From: Flavobacteriales bacterium | GTDB taxonomy: Bacteria > Bacteroidota > Bacteroidia > Flavobacteriales > Flavobacteriaceae | NCBI GenBank assembly: GCA_003229235.1 | Contig: QIIH01000051.1 | Location: forward strand, 1 to 8,795 | Length of the DNA: 8,795 nt | Reading direction: 5' to 3' | Part shown: in pieces, positions 6,024-8,795 of the stretch | Layout: every line of letters starts with the position of its first letter | Position numbering within the stretch: position 1 is the stretch's first letter | Made by a program: the position numbers and the translations under genes | Notes under the pieces: model-generated | Told to the model about the DNA's origin: nothing | What the model saw: only the letters and a program-made list of their open reading frames with translations | Databases searched by the model: none

Positions 6024-8570
6024 ACCAAAAAAAGGCAGCTTTTTTTTAATTTATTCTTTTTGTTGCTCACCCTTGGTGTCGCGGCACAAGAACTTGCGAA
6101 ATATCCTAGTTTACAACAAGTATTTGAAAAAGCTGAAGCCCAGTTTAACTGCAGCTTTTCTTACGCTGATGCAGAAATTGAACATCATTATTTCGACAAA
6201 AAAATACCCAATAGTCTTAGTTCTTTTATTAGATCACTCGAAAAAAATACCTTATTTTCTTATCTATTATTACCAGACAATACTGTTACCGTGAGTCTTA
6301 AAGAAGGAGTTGAGTCCAACTGTTTTGAACTTGTTGGTGGAAATACGTCTCCAATAACTGGTATTTATGTGGTAATTTCGGATTATCAAATTATTTACTC
6401 AGACAGCGGTGCTCCATTCACCCTACAACTCATTTCTAACAAAGATGAGTTCACAGTATTTGATGACCCAAACACCTTACAACATGCTATAGTTAGTAAT
6501 ACTCCTATTGGTACTAATATTCCATTAAGTGTAATTCAAGATCAAAAGCTATGCACGAACATAATGATTAATGATACAATCGAGCAGCTGAATCCAATAA
6601 CCATTACCAATTATTTATCAAAAGGAATCACCAAAATGCCAGAAGGTGGCATAAACATCAACTACACGGAGTTTGATATTCTACCTGGGCTTATTGAGAG
6701 TGATGTATTGCTCACTTTACAAGCCCTTCCTGGGATTCAAAGTGTAAACGAAACAGTCTCGTATTTAAATATTCGAGGTGGTACTAACGATCAAAATTTA
6801 ATTTTATGGGATGGAATAAAAATGTACCAAAACGGTCACTTTTTTGGTTTAATATCTGCCTTCAATCCTTCGCTCACCAAAGAAGTAACTGTCTATAAAA
6901 ATGGTTCTGACCCTGAATTTGGTGATGGCGTTTCTGGAGTGATTAAAATGGAAGGCAACTCATCTTTAGTTGACTCATTAAGCGGCAGTGCTGGTATAAA
7001 TTTATTAAGCGTAGATGCCTATCTCGAATTGCCTATGGGCAAAAAAGCAAGCGTCCAAATAGCAGGTCGACACTCGATTAATGGATTAGTAGAAACCCCA
7101 ACCTATAATGCCTATTATGACAAGGCTTTCCAGAATACAGAAGTAGTAAACAACAACGCGACTCAAACCAACACTAATGACGATTTTAGCTTTTTTGACG
7201 CTCATTTAAGGTTACAATATCAACCAACATCTAAAGATAATTTAAGAGCAAATGTATTGATACTTGGGAATAGTCTTAACTTTCTTGAAAGCGAGCGTCT
7301 AAACGATACTAACGTTTCGCTTGCAAGTGGTTTGGAGCAACAAAATTATTCCGTAGGTATATTTTATCAGCGAGAATGGAACCACAAGCTAAGCACTCAA
7401 ATTCAACTATATGGTAGTAGCTACGGATTAATGTCGACCAATCAAGATATTAGTAATAACCAGCGGTTAGAACAGGAAAATGACATTCTCGAAAGCGGCT
7501 TAAAAGCTTTAGCCAATTATACACTTGCTAAATCTTGGCGCTTACAAACTGGTCTGCAAATTAACGAGACAGGTGCAACGAATACAACCAAGCTCAATAA
7601 CCCAACTTTCGAAAAAAGCGAAAAAGAAGTGTTGAGAACGAGTAGTGGGTTTTCTAAGCTTTCTTTTAGTTCTGGCAATAGGATGACACGGGTTGATGTT
7701 GGGCTTCGGGTAAATTATATTAGTAAGTTTGATGATTTTTTATGGGAACCCCGTTTTCGCTTTAGGCAGCGCTTGAGTAGATTTTTCTGGATAGAGGCTT
7801 TAGGCGAAATAAAAAGCCAAACAACCTCTCAAGTAATAGATCTTCAGAACGACTTTTTAGGTGTAGAAAACAGGCGTTGGGTGCTATCAAATCCCGATGA
7901 AATACCAATTATAAAAGGCGCACAGGCCTCGTTAGGAATTACATTCAGAAAAAATGGCCTTTTACTTAGTGCTACGCCTTACTTAAAAAAAATTAAAGGG
8001 ATTACTAGCCAAAGCCAAGGTTTTGAAAATCAGTTCGAAAATATTAAAACCAACGGAGATTATCGGGTGTATGGGGTAGATTTTTTGGCAAATAAACAAC
8101 TAGATAATCTTAATTTTTGGGTGAGTTATTCTTATGCTAAAAACGAATACACTTTTAATAGTCTTGAACCAATAATCTTTCCAAATAACATCGATTTACG
8201 GCATAGCATTACGGCCGGAACAAAAATGGAGCTGTCCCAGTTTACCATGGCAATAGGGTTCAATTGGCATAGCGGCAAGCCCACAACACAGCCTGTTAAC
8301 TTGGATCCAATCCAGAATGGTATTCTTATTTTTCAATCTCCTAATGCTCAAAATATCGAACCATATTTTAGAGTAGATGCTTCTGCCAAATACAGCTTTA
8401 CTGTTGCCAAAGGAATAAATGGCTTGGCCGGAATATCTCTTTGGAACTTATTCAGCACAAATAATACTTTAGCTGAATCCTATGGCATTAGCGCAAATAA
8501 CACTGTCGATAAAATAACAGACCAATCGTTATCGTTCACTCCTAACTTATTCTTTAAAATTAGGTTTTAA
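6021..8570 (+). CDS. TonB-dependent outer-membrane receptor with N-terminal STN-like signalling domain
   Basis: This 849-aa protein is read from a GTG start. A signal peptide (1-22, cleavage after VAA) is followed by an STN-like domain (about 28-93; LQQVFEKAEAQFNCSFSY ... SLSSFIRSLEKNTLFSYLL). That domain is the periplasmic part that contacts FecR-type proteins in surface signalling. Residues about 100-190 match nothing I recognise, where many Bacteroidota receptors have a carboxypeptidase-regulatory-like fold. The plug domain (about 195-312) has the typical LLTLQALPGIQ, YLNIRGGTNDQNLILWDGI and DPEFGDGVSGVIKM. The rest is a beta-barrel ending in LFFKIRF, with the terminal Phe used by the BAM insertion machinery. 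It would import a substrate using TonB energy and report its presence through the upstream FecR/sigma pair. No SusD-like gene follows. The substrate cannot be read from the sequence. Confidence 0.95.
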   Translation: MTKKRQLFFNLFFLLLTLGVAAQELAKYPSLQQVFEKAEAQFNCSFSYADAEIEHHYFDKKIPNSLSSFIRSLEKNTLFSYLLLPDNTVTVSLKEGVESNCFELVGGNTSPITGIYVVISDYQIIYSDSGAPFTLQLISNKDEFTVFDDPNTLQHAIVSNTPIGTNIPLSVIQDQKLCTNIMINDTIEQLNPITITNYLSKGITKMPEGGININYTEFDILPGLIESDVLLTLQALPGIQSVNETVSYLNIRGGTNDQNLILWDGIKMYQNGHFFGLISAFNPSLTKEVTVYKNGSDPEFGDGVSGVIKMEGNSSLVDSLSGSAGINLLSVDAYLELPMGKKASVQIAGRHSINGLVETPTYNAYYDKAFQNTEVVNNNATQTNTNDDFSFFDAHLRLQYQPTSKDNLRANVLILGNSLNFLESERLNDTNVSLASGLEQQNYSVGIFYQREWNHKLSTQIQLYGSSYGLMSTNQDISNNQRLEQENDILESGLKALANYTLAKSWRLQTGLQINETGATNTTKLNNPTFEKSEKEVLRTSSGFSKLSFSSGNRMTRVDVGLRVNYISKFDDFLWEPRFRFRQRLSRFFWIEALGEIKSQTTSQVIDLQNDFLGVENRRWVLSNPDEIPIIKGAQASLGITFRKNGLLLSATPYLKKIKGITSQSQGFENQFENIKTNGDYRVYGVDFLANKQLDNLNFWVSYSYAKNEYTFNSLEPIIFPNNIDLRHSITAGTKMELSQFTMAIGFNWHSGKPTTQPVNLDPIQNGILIFQSPNAQNIEPYFRVDASAKYSFTVAKGINGLAGISLWNLFSTNNTLAESYGISANNTVDKITDQSLSFTPNLFFKIRF

Positions 8571-8741
8571 ACCTGAGTTCGACCTAAAATTTAATTTACA
8601 GAATTCTAAGAAAACGTAAGATTTGAAATGTAAAATTTAAACGAATATCTAGATATTTTAAAAATTTTATATGAAAAAGATTGCCTTTTATTAGAATTTC
8701 CTTCGGATTTGATGAATTTTCCCCAATTACTCACTCCTATT
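8571..8741. other. AT-rich spacer after the receptor gene
   Basis: No gene of useful length is seen on either strand. There is a perfect 14-bp palindrome, aatatctagatatt, at 8644-8657, and the related strings taaaatttaa and gtaaaatttaaa occur nearby, but there is no GC-rich stem with a T run that I would call a terminator for the receptor operon. Short plus-strand ATG frames here encode fewer than 15 residues and are ignored. Confidence 0.5.
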
Positions 8742-8795
8742 TTATTTTAATGGTGTTCGTAAACCTCCTTTGTCGGTTTCTTGCCATATTTTCTT
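8742..8795 (-). CDS. Possible 3' end of a convergent gene (very short, frame uncertain)
   Basis: Entering from the right edge, the minus strand has an open frame of 17 codons (K-K-I-W-Q-E-T-D-K-G-G-L-R-T-P-L-K) before TAA at 8742-8744. Its lysine- and glycine-bearing, protein-like tail would make it a gene converging on the receptor operon. The other two minus-strand frames are also open for about as long (one reads RKYGKKPTKEVYEHH), so the choice of frame, and even the presence of a gene, is unsure without the sequence beyond the edge. Confidence 0.25.
   Translation of the reverse strand, partial: KKIWQETDKGGLRTPLK

Noticed and set aside
6073..6294. Small plus-strand open frame inside the start of the receptor gene
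   Set aside because: It overlaps the STN-coding region in another frame, is a lysine/leucine-rich product of AT-rich sequence, and has no start signal.
4490..8570. Polysaccharide utilisation locus (SusC/SusD)
   Set aside because: No SusD-like or glycoside hydrolase gene is present, and the receptor is shorter than typical SusC proteins and has an STN-like N-terminus.
8562..8574. Inverted repeat aggttt-t-aaacct across the receptor stop codon
   Set aside because: The 1-nt spacer cannot form a loop, there is no T run after it, and half of it encodes the conserved C-terminal Arg-Phe, so it is not a terminator.

Overview
The window looks like chromosomal DNA of a marine-type member of the Flavobacteriaceae (phylum Bacteroidota). 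The reasons are its AT-rich composition, the mostly absent Shine-Dalgarno sequences, a sigma/FecR/TonB-receptor cassette carrying STN-type signalling domains, lipoproteins with acidic residues just after the lipobox cysteine, and a likely gliding/adhesin-style repeat. No mobile element, CRISPR array, tRNA or rRNA was found.

Layout. Left edge (1-2409): the 3' end of an unrecognised plus-strand gene meets, tail to tail, a minus-strand housekeeping pair. This pair is ffh (signal recognition particle GTPase) followed 23 bp later by folD (one-carbon folate metabolism). Middle (2410-2606): a compact intergenic region. Read leftwards it holds a 16-unit heptamer repeat array, a 15-bp perfect-stem terminator, a candidate promoter, and a small hairpin that buries the ffh ribosome binding site. 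Then 2607-4489: two minus-strand lipoprotein genes of unknown function that share a cysteine-bracketed domain. Right (4557-8570): a divergently oriented operon encoding an ECF sigma factor, a FecR-type anti-sigma factor and a TonB-dependent outer-membrane receptor with an N-terminal STN-like signalling domain. The right edge (8571-8795) is a mostly empty AT-rich spacer, with an ambiguous open fragment at the very end.

How the genes may work together. The right-hand operon has the layout of a cell-surface signalling system. Ligand binding at the receptor would be passed by its STN domain to FecR in the periplasm and on to the sigma factor. The two lipoproteins, read from the 67-bp shared intergenic region, are in the right place to be the surface partners or regulated targets of that system. 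There is no SusD gene, so this is not a standard polysaccharide utilisation locus. The lipoprotein family and its pairing with this receptor are the most likely undescribed content of the window.
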